DNA from: Ulva prolifera
Lineage: Eukaryota > Chlorophyta > Ulvophyceae > Ulvales > Ulvaceae
Assembly (NCBI GenBank): GCA_023078555.1
Contig: CM041204.1
Coordinates: 5,486,430 to 5,550,429 of the forward strand
Direction of reading: 5' to 3'
Length of the DNA stretch: 64,000 nt
The notes beneath the pieces are model-generated. The model worked only from the letters and a program-made list of their open reading frames with translations, searched no databases and had not been told where the DNA came from. This document shows, in pieces, positions 1-10,622 of this stretch. The position numbers were made by a program, and so were the translations under genes. Within the stretch, counting starts at the first letter, position 1; every line of letters begins with the position of its first letter.

Positions 1-136
1 GTCCTCTGTGAGACTGCTAACTGTCGTGGTCTAGGGCTGTACAGAGTGATCCCAGTGCTCTGCGACCATTCTGACCAGAAGAGACACGGCGCACTGTTTA
101 CGTGCCGACCACAAGTAGAAGGCGTACCTTAGTGAT

Positions 137-1959
137 ATGGCATTTGTTGTTTCCCAACTACACACTGCGAGCCTGCGGCTGCGTAAATCCGCAACTGTGT
201 CACCACTGAAGTCGTCCGCGGTGGCGAGTGAGTGGACATCACTCGCCCTTCCCATAACAGCCTCCAACAATTTGCTCACGAGACCACGTCAGAAAAGCGT
301 GGCTACACGGGCTGAAACATCTTTACATTCACCTGGCGCACGCTCTACAGCAGAAGGTGTTTCCGACAGCGCAGCTCCAGCAGTGAAGGTTGTAGTTGCA
401 TGTGCAGCATGGATCATGCTGTCCTGTGCTGTTCTGCGAGTCAATTTCTCCGCGATAGCTCCTATCATTGTTGACGAGATGGGGCTATCCTTGGTTCAGC
501 TTGCGTATATTCATAGCTCGTTCCTGATCGGGTACTGCCTGGGTCAGTTGCCGTTCGGACTGCTAGCCGACAGGACTGAGGGATACACAGTATTATGCGG
601 AGGCGCCCTGGCTTGGTCAATCGTGACGTTGCTTCATGCCCCGCTCGCACTTGCGCCAGCAGGAGTCGCCCCAATGGCACTCGCAACTCTGCGCATGTTG
701 GTAGGCTTGACCACAGCGGTAGCAGTGCCGGGGCTCGCAGCTACATTAGCCCAGGCTCTGCCCACAGATCGCCGGAGCAAGGCCATGAGCACTTGTTATG
801 GTGCTCTCTCAACTCTGACTCGGTGCATGTATGCATGCACTATGCATGACCTGCAACAGTGATCTGGCATACAACGCAGGAAGGGCAGACAACGCAATGA
901 ACTCTTGTAGCTCCGAGAATCCTCGAGATGTACATTATATCTTGCAATTCTTTAAGGATCATGTATGCAGGACTTTTCAATTTGGGCTCGTCGCTGGGGC
1001 TTGCTCTTACCCCAGCCATTGCCAGCGTAGTGGCATGGCCAGTCGGTTTCGCAGCTTTGGGAAGCATGAGTACCGTCATGGCTATTTTTGCCTTTGTTCT
1101 TCTACGCAAGGTTCTCAAACCAGCCGGAGTGGGTAAGCGCGAATCTCAAGGCGACGAATGCAAAGACAGCCTGAATGCTGAGGGCATGCCTATAGACAGT
1201 CCTCAGGCATGGGTTTATAGGCTGGACCCAATACAAGAAGTCTCTTCGACCGTCAAGTCATGCAACCCTGCGCAAACCTTCACGAAAGATTCGTCATTGA
1301 TGCCCACGCCTGCCATGACTCACAAAGGCCCTCAGGGTTTGCCCTGGCACGAAATGAGAGACTATGCCGCCCTGACATACAATCATTCTGCAATTGGCTG
1401 GGGCTTCTTCCTGTTTCAGAACTGGATTCCAACATACTTACAGTCTCTAAATGTCAATGACTCCATCCTCAGAGGCATCCTGTCAGCAAGTCCATGGATG
1501 GCATGCTTTGTGCTTTCACTCGCTTTTGGTTGGCTGTTCGATATGCTACGACAGCGTGGAATGAGTCATTTCCGCTCACAGACACTTGCTCATAGTGTTG
1601 CCAGTTTAGGAGCTGCAGTTGCGCTGATACCCATTTCCTGCTTGGATAGCGTCGCGCCCGTCCTGGGCCTTGTGTGCATTGGCGGTGCACTATCGTTGCA
1701 AACATGCAACTATTCAGGTTTCCATGCATACATACAGACGACATATCCTGAACGAGCTGGTAGATTGCTGGGGGTGACCAACTCTTGTGGCATAGGCGCA
1801 GGAATTGTGGCAAATTTGGCCATGGGATGGATGGTTCAGCTGACCGGCAGTTACAAGGCCATGTTCGCTGCAACAGCAGCCGTGTACTTCCTAAGCTGGC
1901 TCGTGTGGGTTGCATGTCTTAAGGAAAAACCTGACGAAATGAAAATTACAGCAGTGTGA
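137..1959 (+). CDS. Plastid-targeted MFS anion/phosphate transporter (PHT4/ANTR-like)
   Basis: Two exons, 137-800 and 971-1959; the intron 801-970 starts GTGCTC, ends GCAG, and joins in phase at a Gly codon. The protein begins with about 80 Ser/Thr/Arg-rich residues resembling a plastid transit peptide, then shows major-facilitator membrane helices: an opening helix around CAAWIMLSCAVLRVNFS, the loop GLLADR after helix 2, and RSKAMSTCYGLFNLGSS across the splice site. The second half has WGFFLFQNWIPTYL, as in PHT4/SLC17 proteins. The family moves inorganic phosphate or organic anions across plastid envelope or thylakoid membranes with Na+ or H+. About 70 poorly conserved hydrophilic residues separate the two six-helix halves. 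The exact substrate cannot be read from sequence. A TGTAA signal sits 4 nt after the stop. Confidence 0.9.
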
Positions 1960-1962
1960 TAT

Positions 1963-1967
1963 TGTAA
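1963..1967 (+). terminator. TGTAA polyadenylation-type signal of the transporter gene
   Basis: TGTAA, the usual green-algal poly(A) signal, lies 4 nt after the transporter stop codon. It is inside the 9-nt gap before the stop of the opposing gene, so cleavage must fall within that gene's coding sequence if this signal is used. Confidence 0.4.
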
Positions 1968-1968
1968 C

Positions 1969-3667
1969 TCAGAAGATGTTGATGTGCCTGGGCTGCTTCA
2001 CCCTGTGGTGTGCCTGTGTCAACTGTGGCGCCATGAACTCCCTCTCGCAATTGCTCATGTCGGTGTCATCCAAAAAGTCCTTTTCCAACTTTTCTGCCAT
2101 TTGCTGTCGTATATAACCCTGATTTTGTAATGCAGCCATTCTACGAACTTGCATGTTGACCTTTTCAACATATGCTGCATGTTTTGCCTTGGCCTCTACC
2201 TGCAACACATCATCGGGATGGGTCCACCATTGCCACTGTGCGACTGCGCATGTAAGGCCCGAGTTGAAAATCCTGTCCAAAGGTTGAAGCAGCAGTTCCG
2301 CACTTCCGATACCAACTGGCCCTCCTCTTTGGCGTTCTCCTGCTTTAGCTGTGCCCGAAGCTGCAATTGATACCGGCGTGACTCATCAACCTCGCATTGC
2401 ATTTTTGCCTTAGTAGCGGCCATGGCTGTCAATTTTTGCTGCTCTTCACAGGCTTTCCGGGCCTCCATTTCCCGAATGAGGCGCTCCTCTCTTGCAGCTC
2501 TTTCATGCGCTTCCTTCACCACTTGCTTCCCAGCATTCTCACCGCGTTTGGCTATCCTCTCCTGCATTGAAGAATTGATACACGCCCATGCACATCATTG
2601 TCAACCACATGCAAGTCAACACTGTTGTATCCAGATGCCTGCCCCCCAAATCCAAATCCACTCCCGCTGTCGCAGGATGCAACACACGGAGCTGCACACA
2701 TGGAAAGCCTCCAAATCAGCCAGCCTTTGCTGCTCCTTGGCATCAAGAGTTTGAAGAGTCTCTTGCATCAGGCGTCGATCTTCTTCACTAGCCTGTGCGC
2801 GTGCAGCCTCTTTGGCTGCAACCCTGGCTTGGTTTTCCAACTGCAGATGATGTTGCTCTGCACGCATGGCTTCCTTCCTTTGACCAAGCTTCTCTTGTTC
2901 GTGAAGCAGGTCCTGCTGTATCTGCTGCAGCTCCATTGTCTCATCCTCCATTTTGATTCGGAGCTTTTGCGCTTGCTTGTGCCTGCACGCAGGTGGCGAA
3001 TGCAAGAAACTGCATGCGAGTGATCACCACTCCATGTGCACATGTTGCTGCTGTACCTGTATAGCTGGACTTGCTTTGCAGCATGGTCCTTCATTGTCTG
3101 GTGTTTTTTATGCAGCGCTGTGAGACGCTCTTGCTCATCTGCTTCAAATTTGAGCACAGCTTGTTGCACCAACCGTTTATCTGCATCCTTTTGGTTTCTC
3201 TCCGCAATCGCACGCTGATTCAGTTCCTGGACAAGAGTATCACGAGATCGGTGAGCTTGAGACCGGTGGACGTGCAGCGATATGGTTAAAACTGTCGAGG
3301 TTTCCCAGACCTGAACTTGGGCATCAAGCGCTTGCCGTGTCTTTAGCTGATCTTGCTTACGACATTGCACACGTTGGGCAGCTTCATCAATGGCTTGCTG
3401 GGCATCGAGGGTCGATAACAGGGCCCACTCGCTGGTACGCACAGCTTTTTGTCGCACCCTTGATAGATGCTGCAGATCAGTTGCAGGCATAGAATCTATC
3501 GGATGTCCCGCACTCAGGGTGCTAGAGGGCTTCCTACTTTTCGTAGTCTTCGCAGTTCGACAGGAAAGGGTGCCTGGAGCCGGGATCCTGTGGTCTGCTG
3601 GAGGCAGAGTGGCATGAGTTGACAGAACACATTGCCTGTGCCTGCTCCGTTGGGAGCAACCTGGAAC
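1969..3667 (-). CDS. Coiled-coil protein resembling the trichohyalin-plectin-homology (TPH) group, 5' end incomplete
   Basis: Exons on the minus strand: 3667-3057, 2982-2700, 2561-2313, 2199-1969. All junctions are GT-AG and phase-consistent, giving at least 457 residues. After about 60 unstructured residues the product is almost entirely charged alpha helix rich in Glu, Gln, Lys, Arg and Ala, for example HEQEKLGQRKEAMRAEQHH and ERAAREERLIREMEARKA, with a short non-helical tail. This resembles TPH-domain proteins such as CFAP45, CFAP53 and MNS1, which line or bind axonemal microtubules. A general coiled-coil protein is the alternative. The first exon was not found; an acceptor precedes 3667 and the start is probably between 3700 and 3970. 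Its stop lies 9 nt from the stop of the converging transporter gene. Confidence 0.55.
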
Positions 3668-3969
3668 CTGCAAAAAAACGAGCATCGACTTTTATTGCGC
3701 GCCAGTCTGACAGGATAACAACCTGTCGTTCTTGACCGAGGATCATTTGCTCTGAGCAGGCCACTACGAGTGTGCGTGAGTGCGGACACAGCAGCAGGAC
3801 ATGTCAGGGTCGTGGCGATGCCGGTGTACATGCCTTCTTCCGCTCCTGTGATAACTCCTGCTGCAGGGTGTTCTTGAGCCTGTCCAGGCGAGCAGCCGAT
3901 GTGTTTCCGGTAGCTTGCATCGACCTGATAGACGTCCTTTGTACAATCCTTACTAAGTGCTATGATCAA

Positions 3970-4909
3970 ACACCAGCTGTGTGAAGTTGTGCACGAAGCA
4001 GCTCAATGCGTCAGTACGTTTGCTGATGTAGTTCGGAAGTCAGGCAACCGCGCGATGCAAGTCATGTAAAGTGCAGCACGAACATCGACAAGGGAACTCC
4101 CACCCATGGCTTTACCGTCACACGATCGACTGACATAACAAACAACTCCTGTAAATGCGGACGTACGGAAGCAGCTAGGCTTGTCAAAAACACTTCTGAC
4201 AGGCATTGCTTAAGCAAATCCATGGCCATTACACGCCATACGGTGCCCAGCATGGTGGCTACGCCGGCTGGGAAATGGCGTGCGCACTGCCGTCTGCATA
4301 CTGATCTACTGTGGCACTACGTCGTGGTACAGCTCAGCAGGCTGGCGCGTCCGTGGTCTATCGAAGCTAACTGTGCACGTGCCGGCACGGCATGCAGAAG
4401 GTGGTCACAGGGCACTACCATCAGGCTCCCCAGATGGACCAGGCACTCGGCAAAGCTGCCATGGTCATGGCACGTCAACGGGGGTAAGAGAATAATATGC
4501 CATTGTATGCCGGACGCATTGACGTCGTGCTATGTCATCGTGCATCGATATTACTGGCCAATGTGCTGGTGCACACCCCACGGGTATGTTATCCCATGGC
4601 TATCCTTCACAACAAATTGCCTGCTAGCCCCACATCGGACTATCATGCACCAAAGACGCCGCCTCGTTCTGCAGCAAGAACAGAGCCACAGCCCCTTCAC
4701 CAGCCTGACAGTTGATGACACCGTCACCATCAGTCCAAGCGGGCCTTGCTCCATCCTGCCTGCTCCAACTATCTCGAGAAAACCTTTGAACAGCAAAAGT
4801 TATCACCTCAACACTGGTTGAATGCACACAATCTGGACTGCTGCATTACTGGAGTCGTTCTGTACAACTCTTACGTTAGGATTAAACAACGCACACTGCT
4901 CTGGGCCGC
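3970..4909. other. Intergenic stretch, no gene supported
   Basis: Both strands carry short open frames (the longest is a plus-strand frame at 4222-4821) but none has recognisable composition, domain or splice structure. It lies between the 5' side of the coiled-coil gene and the 3' end of the LarB-like gene, so it probably holds a promoter and a 3' UTR. Confidence 0.3.
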
Positions 4910-6379
4910 TCACGGGTTATCTGCATTTTTCATGCTCACTCTAAGCTCATTCATCGTTGGCTGAATCGCCCCTGCTGCCCTGTGACCTCCCGCCACGGGC
5001 TCCCGGTCCAGGTGCTTGTCAGGTTGAACCAGCTGCTCTTGAAGCACATGCTTGGGCGCTTCACGATCCTTCCTGTACTGGATGTATTGAGCTGCTACCC
5101 TTAGAGTCCGAACAGCAGCAGCAGCTGCGGAAACACCATTGCCCGGTGCAACGGTCGACAGGCCTACATGCAATGATGCATAGTTTAACACTTGTACAGT
5201 TGAAAGACATGCATGATTCATCAATGTAGCAGCAATCACATTTGCTTCCACAATGCATACAGCTAACACACTGACTCCACAGAGGTACATGCTGATGGAT
5301 GGCAAGCAGGCACCACAACTGTCCGACACGGCAGGCCCCACAATTCAAGTTGCTGAGCCATGGCCTTATGCCCAAGCTATGGCTCACGCTGTACGCTGTG
5401 CTGCAGAAGGAAACTGTGATGATGCAGAGTCAATGTAATGTTCGGGAAGGCATCCAGGCGGGCTGCACCTTGAGCACAAATTGCAGTGGTTGGATCTGGC
5501 CGGTCAATTCCTGGTAAGGCAATGACGGGCACGTCAACTAGCCCAGCCACAAGGCCGGCAAGAGCCGGCTGCTCTGCGCAGCACACGATCACAGCATCTG
5601 CTGCGGAGAGCTGATCTTTTCGGGATACAAGCGACGGTAGGTCTGCAGCTGATAGGCCCTGTATCAACGTCCCATATGCGCCCATGAGCCCAAGACCGAC
5701 CTTCGCCTCATATGCCATTTGCATGTCTGCCGCATGTCCGCAAACAACAACGACATGGCCTGGCAGTCCATCTGATTTGGCAACAACACCACTGGGATCG
5801 GTGTAAAGCAGCATATGTGCGCCTGCACACCTCTTTTCACTGAGTCAGGCCAAAACCAGCTCACGGCTCAGTTGCATACATAGCAGCAAGTTGACATTAA
5901 CTGCACCGACCTGCATGATATTGCACGCCAGGCAACATCTTCCGAATTGCCGCGAATGTTTCAGACTGCACTAGCCGTGCGGCAGCACAGTGCTGCTTCA
6001 GGGCGTTAGCTTCCAAGAGGGAAGCAATTTGAGCGGCCGGCATGCCATCAGCGTCGAACACCTCCATCGTAGACGATGGGCGGCGGAGAGCCTGCACAAC
6101 GTCCATTCTACAAGATTTGACTTTTTTTGCGACCGTGCCATTGCGGCAGTGAAAGGCATGGACGGGGCTGGCTGCGAAAGAGCCTGATGCCACGTAGGCC
6201 GGCCAGGACGAGCACCGACATGGCCGCCATCATCATACACGATTTACCCAGCAACACGGCACATGAGCGCACATGTAGAGCACTTGTGAGCTCCTCTAGG
6301 CTGCGAGCTGCGTCTTGCAGGTCAGCTCGGCCATGAGCGACAGACTCCAAAATACCCATAATCGCATTCTCCCGATCTT
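4910..6379 (-). CDS. larB: LarB-like nickel-pincer cofactor biosynthesis protein (AIR-carboxylase fold), 5' end incomplete
   Basis: Exons on the minus strand: from 6379 (preceded by an acceptor; 3' end uncertain), about 6107-5911, 5822-5469, 5413-5330, 5163-4910. The last three introns are phase-consistent. The N-terminal part has ILESVAHGRADLQDA, like the LarB opening helix, then DVVQALRRPSSTMEVFDADG and a second small domain ending MLPGVQYHAG. The C-terminal part follows the LarB/PurE-related core in order: VVVVCGHAADMQMAYEA, LVSRKDQLSAADAVIVCCAE, GLVAGLVDVPVIALP, SLGIRPWLSNLNCGA, STVAPGNGVSAAAAAVRTLR. LarB carboxylates nicotinic acid adenine dinucleotide to begin the nickel-pincer nucleotide, using a Cys. 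The Glu of the GMEGAL-like motif and the Cys of the LNSC-like motif appear present, but the TSVGYG and NIDNGFGA motifs are altered. Upstream exon(s), perhaps with a targeting peptide, are missing. Confidence 0.72.
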
Positions 6380-6830
6380 CTGCATGAACAATATGGTGAA
6401 TGAAAAATGACAACACTGTCTACAATTCATTGTCTCCGCTATGCCCACTGTGTGTGATATCTGCCAGCGTCGGCAACTGATATGAGCACGGCTGAGCGAC
6501 TCGGTCTGGTGAAGACCATCTTGTGAGCCGTTTCCTCTGCAGAACGTATGTGCAAGATGATACTACGTGGAGTTTGAAATTTTGATGGTGTCAGGAAGTC
6601 GCACAAAAGCGTGTGTGAGAAGTTGAAGAAAACGATGATGCGTGGCATTGCCAACGCCCCTTTCTCAAACGTGTGCAACAACCGAGAACGTGCCTCTATG
6701 GCTCCAACAACACCACTGCTACGCCTTGAGGCTTACGACATATGTGCAATCATGCAAGATGTGCCTGACCATGAACCACCAGCCTGACATGGGGAAGACG
6801 CACGCTGAGCTCTGGCCACTGGCAAGGTGC
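6380..6830. other. Region 5' of the LarB-like gene
   Basis: It should contain the first exon(s) and promoter of the LarB-like gene, because an acceptor (TTCATGCAG on the minus strand) precedes the first recognised exon at 6379. The minus-strand open frame 6439-6681 is a candidate but shows no family signature. Confidence 0.25.
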
Positions 6831-7310
6831 GCTTCACGCTGAATACATCGCTCGGCAGCGGCAAAGCTACATGACGTCGAGCGATTGTATGCCCGGATGA
6901 GATGTTGGCTGTGAAGCACATATGGGCTGATCAAAAGCCTTCGGACAGAAAGACAGTCAAAAAGGAAGTACTGTATCTGCAGTCTCACAGTGCGTGATGT
7001 CGCGTGCAGCGTATTCATTAAGATAACAACATCAATGGCAGTGATCACTGCAGCCCAGCCGATGGCATATTCTCGCGATTCTGTCCGTGACATTTGCTTA
7101 CGTGGACACTTGTTGTGCCGGAGCTCCGCAGAATTTCGGAAGTTCACAGTGCTCGGGATCTGGGCATGTCCTGAACGGAACATGGTCCCTCGCATCCATC
7201 GGCGCTTCAAGCTGCTTCAAATGTTGAAACATTCAAGCCTAGGCGGTACATCCGATTCCCTATGCAACAAGGATATGCTCGTGGTAATTGATCGATATCG
7301 TGAGGTAGGC
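6831..7310 (+). pseudogene. Protein-kinase-like N-lobe fragment, probably decayed
   Basis: The plus strand reads TSLGSGKAT, like a glycine-rich loop, then an in-frame TGA. In the same frame comes RRAIVCPDEMLAVKHIW, which resembles the kinase AVK segment with its catalytic Lys, followed by DRKTVKKEVLYLQSH, like helix C of MAPKKK-type kinases. Some 230 nt downstream, LLQMLKHSSLGG and KDMLVVIDRYRE could be the next strands. No HRD or DFG motif was found before 8000. It is either a kinase relic or a gene whose introns I cannot place. Confidence 0.3.
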
Positions 7311-7319
7311 CATGTCACC

Positions 7320-8340
7320 CCGCGGCCCGTCGATCACCGCGGCCATGCATGGCCTTAAGGCTTGAGACGAGCAACTACAACCGTAAGTGGCCGCGCATCG
7401 CAGGATCGGATGGGTGGTGGATGTAATGTTGGGCGTACAAAGACTGATCTGTCAGCTGCAGTCGGGCAGCGGGCAGCATCTGCCAGAATTTCTGCGCAGT
7501 GTCCACTTCATGATCAGTATCATGAGCGCTCTTGGGTTCGAAATTACTCGTCCCGACATGATGCTACATTCACGTATCTAAAGAGAGTGTTTATGACCGG
7601 CTTCAGCCTGCTGCAGAGCTCGAGTGCGGAGGCGTGCGGGAAACACGATCGGAGCATCGTGATGCATCATCGAGCAGCTGCATGCATCATATGCTGTCTG
7701 TCGCGATGAGTACAACGAAACTCGACATCTGAACACGTTGCGCTACGACGCATCATGCATTCGCACAGCCTGCGAACTGTACACCCAGACACGTACGCAT
7801 GCACAGATTTTTGGATCTGCTACGCGGTTCATATGGCGCAGAAGCAGTCCGCATTCGGCTTTCTTAAGTCTAGGATCACCACTTCCAACTCTTTGCAAGA
7901 AGTCGATCGCTATTGAATCGTGCACGAAACTGCTTCATGAGTTCTGCGCTTGCGTGCAACTCTAGATCCTGTCCCCCTCCTACCGCATCGTCTTGCAGGC
8001 GGCATCTGTCACAGCTAGATTTTATGCTAACAATCGAGAAACTAGAGAACAGGGAGCAGAGCTTCTAAAAGACGTGCACAGCGCACCCCCAGCCACAACA
8101 GAGCCGGGGTAACCTTGTAAACACCGCGTGAGAAAGGCGAGGGCAAAGGCGATCCGCGACGGTGGCTGGAGCGGACGAACAGTGATATGCAAAACGGGGC
8201 CCCAATATCACAGCACTTTGTTGAGCATGAGATGGCGGCTATAGCTGCCCTTATAGCACATAGCAGTCATAGCATGTTGCTGCATTCTGCTGCGATCGCG
8301 GCCGCTGTAGTGCCTCGCTTGACTGTGTGAAAATATTGCT
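7320..8340. other. Intergenic, no gene supported
   Basis: Only short open frames on both strands with no recognisable protein. A second kinase-like tail was looked for and not found. Confidence 0.3.
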
Positions 8341-8355
8341 GAGTGCTGTAAAGTA

Positions 8356-8446
8356 CAGTAAAGTAAATGTGAATTTACTGAGCCGTATCCTATTGGACAT
8401 TGACAACTTCAAATTAACGGGACCACATATGCCGGGACCACATATG
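8356..8446. repeat. Diverged inverted copy of a segment inside the nearby hAT element
   Basis: The stretch from CAGTAAAGTAAATG to GGGACCACATATG matches, in reverse complement and with small gaps, 9568-9656 inside the hAT-type element. It includes the shared GAGCCGTAT block and the CATATGTGGTCCCGTTAA end. A 15-nt unit ending CGGGACCACATATGC is duplicated in tandem at its right edge. It is probably part of an older copy of the same family. Confidence 0.6.
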
Positions 8447-9128
8447 CTGTGATTGTCGATGTCGGTGTTATTGTGAATCTTGCACGGGTACTACCTAGTA
8501 GACGAACCAGCATCACAGTGGAGAGGCAGGAGCAGGTGTGACAAGTTGTCAAAAGGCTGGGCAAATCGGGGCTGCAAGCAGTGAGCTGCTGTATGTCTAC
8601 TTAGTGCTTACTTACTGTCTACTTTGTGCTGCCAATCATGCGTACTGCAATTCTGGGGCGCCCATCCATTGCACGGATGTGTGCACCCGCAAGACATGAG
8701 CATGACAGCACAGCTTCAGTATGATCACACGATCATGTTGGAATAGGCGGCGCATATAAAATGTAGCGCATCTGCTCTAGCTCAATTTCTCATCTCCATG
8801 TTTAGGTATAAAATGTAGACGGTCAGATCAGTCTCAGACCGTCATGAAAGCATACCCTGGGCAGTGAGGCCACATATGCTGAGCGCTCAGGCTGCAGAGG
8901 TCCCCCACCCCAGGGGTGTACAAAATATTTTTGTTTGTCCCGGGCTGTCGGGGCCACTCTAAAGTTCACATCGGAGTACCCGCTCTGACTTTTGAATTTG
9001 CCCGGGGTGTCAGGTGCATTTTTTTTTGGTGCGCGGAGTGAGGGGCTCCTCGCAAACGCGCGGCTTACGCCGCGTATCCGCTCGTCGCTGACAGTACACG
9101 GATGAAATTTCGAATTTAAATACGATCA

Positions 9129-9136
9129 CATGCAAC
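9129..9136. repeat. Left 8-bp target-site duplication (CATGCAAC)
   Basis: CATGCAAC directly precedes the left terminal inverted repeat, and the same eight bases directly follow the right one at 10351-10358. An 8-bp duplication is typical of hAT-superfamily insertion. Confidence 0.85.
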
Positions 9137-10350
9137 TAGGGCTGCAAATTAAGGCACCCGAAGTTGCAATTAAGGGTTAATTAAGAACACTTAATTAAGG
9201 GTAAAATTTCGTGTAACTTACTCTAGTGCAAAATCGTCAAATTAAGGGGTTTTTAAGTGCCTTAAACTGTGTTCTTGGCGCCGAATTAAGGGGTTTTTAC
9301 AGATTATTTTTAACTTGCGGGACATGTACATGTGTGTTCACGTGTGTCTACTTGCAGCCTTGGCTGCCCTGCAACTCCAGCCAAGGCTGTCACGCTGGTG
9401 CTGAAGTGTGTAGCACATCTCCAATGCAGTTTTCTGATAGTGCACGGAAATTGGATACCACATTCATACGTAATGCTTGCCTAGATGGGTAACAGAAGAC
9501 ATCATGTGAACAGCAGTTGCAGCACAGCAGTTTCTACATGTACAAATCCCTCAGAGCACTCGTTACACATATGTGGTCCCGTTAACTCGGAGTTGTCATT
9601 GTCCAATTGGACTATTAATAGTATACGGCTCAGTAAATTTAGATTTACTTTACTTTCCTTTACACAAAACAGCAATGCTGCACTACAACTCAATTGCTTG
9701 CTTTCCCTTGTCTAGCACAACATCACTGCTGCCTTGCTTCATAGTACCATGCCTACAAATCATACAAATCTACAAGCCGCTCTTCTTCATCCTCGCTGTC
9801 CTCCTGTCCCTCCCTGCCATCATCATCTGAGCTACATTGTTGTGCACCTTCCGCTGCATGCTGTGCAGCCAACTCCTCTTCCTCGTAGTCTGCAAGATCA
9901 TCAAAGATGCTGTTGAATGCGGTGTCGTCCTCCGTGACCTACAGCCTTTACCAATTAGTTATAATTGATACACGGGGCGTATACGCAAGCGGAAGCTATC
10001 TGGTGGCAGAGTTTAGGTAGTGAGACAAAGAAGTGACAGATACAGCATATATCTATTTGCCACTCTGAACACACGTATTCACGTATCCATGCTGCAGCAA
10101 GCACTCGTGTTCATAGATGTGCATTCATGAGGCGTTCATGCGCAGCCATGAGGGCAGCACGCCAAGCTATGCGAGTTTAACAGCCCGAAAAGCAGATTTT
10201 CATGTTACAAGGTTATCATTTAACTTGCAGCAAGTTACATATTAGCTTGTCCAAGTTAATCGTCAAAAACACAATTAAGGGTTAATTAACAGGGCTTAAT
10301 TAACTCCAAATTAAGCTGCAGACAGGCTTAACTTGTAATTTGCAGCCCTA
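9137..10350. mobile_element. hAT-type DNA transposon, 1214 bp, non-autonomous or decayed
   Basis: Termini are inverted repeats: TAGGGCTGCAAATTA on the left, and TAATTTGCAGCCCTA on the right, 15 of 15 matching as inverted copies. They are flanked by the perfect 8-bp direct repeat CATGCAAC. Beginning with TAGGG and duplicating 8 bp are hallmarks of hAT elements. Both subterminal regions carry several copies of AATTAAGGG/TTAATTAA-like motifs (9168-9250 and 10272-10310), a common arrangement of hAT transposase binding sites. The only coding remnant is an acidic C-terminal exon on the minus strand; no dimerisation domain was found, so the copy probably cannot move itself. Confidence 0.85.
9753..9938 (-). 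pseudogene. Acidic C-terminal exon inside the hAT element (transposase remnant?)
   Basis: An acceptor (GGCTGTAG) on the minus strand opens a 61-residue frame ending in TAG. It reads TEDDTAFNSIFDDLADYEEE, then an Asp/Glu-rich tail ending LVDLYDL. The composition, splice site and stop suggest the last exon of an element-encoded protein. No upstream exon was recognised, so calling it transposase rests on position only. Confidence 0.45.
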
Positions 10351-10358
10351 CATGCAAC
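10351..10358. repeat. Right 8-bp target-site duplication (CATGCAAC)
   Basis: Identical to 9129-9136 and immediately outside the right terminal inverted repeat. Confidence 0.85.
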
Positions 10359-10622
10359 AGCACTCGGGAAAAAGCTAAACGCATATGCTTAAATCTTACA
10401 CCAATTCCACGCGCGGTGCATCAAGTCCTCTTGTAAGCAGTTCAGTCAAGCGGTCAACTTCTGCCTTGAGCACACAATATTGGAAGTAATTTTATGCGTT
10501 GCAACGCATTGCCGGCTAGCTGGCACTGTCGAAATGACGTTAGCCGCCACGTCTGTGCACAGCCACAAACCTTATGCAGAGCAGAACATTTGTCCAGCAC
10601 CCCAAAAAAACGCACTCCGGTT

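Noticed and set aside
3262-3313. Possible short intron in the coiled-coil exon
   Set aside because: A GT and a CAAG are present, but the frame is open through it and no strong acceptor exists; treated as coding.
7530-7560. GGTTCGAAAT, like a tRNA T-loop
   Set aside because: The flanking bases cannot form a T-stem or acceptor stem, and no D-arm or anticodon arm precedes it.
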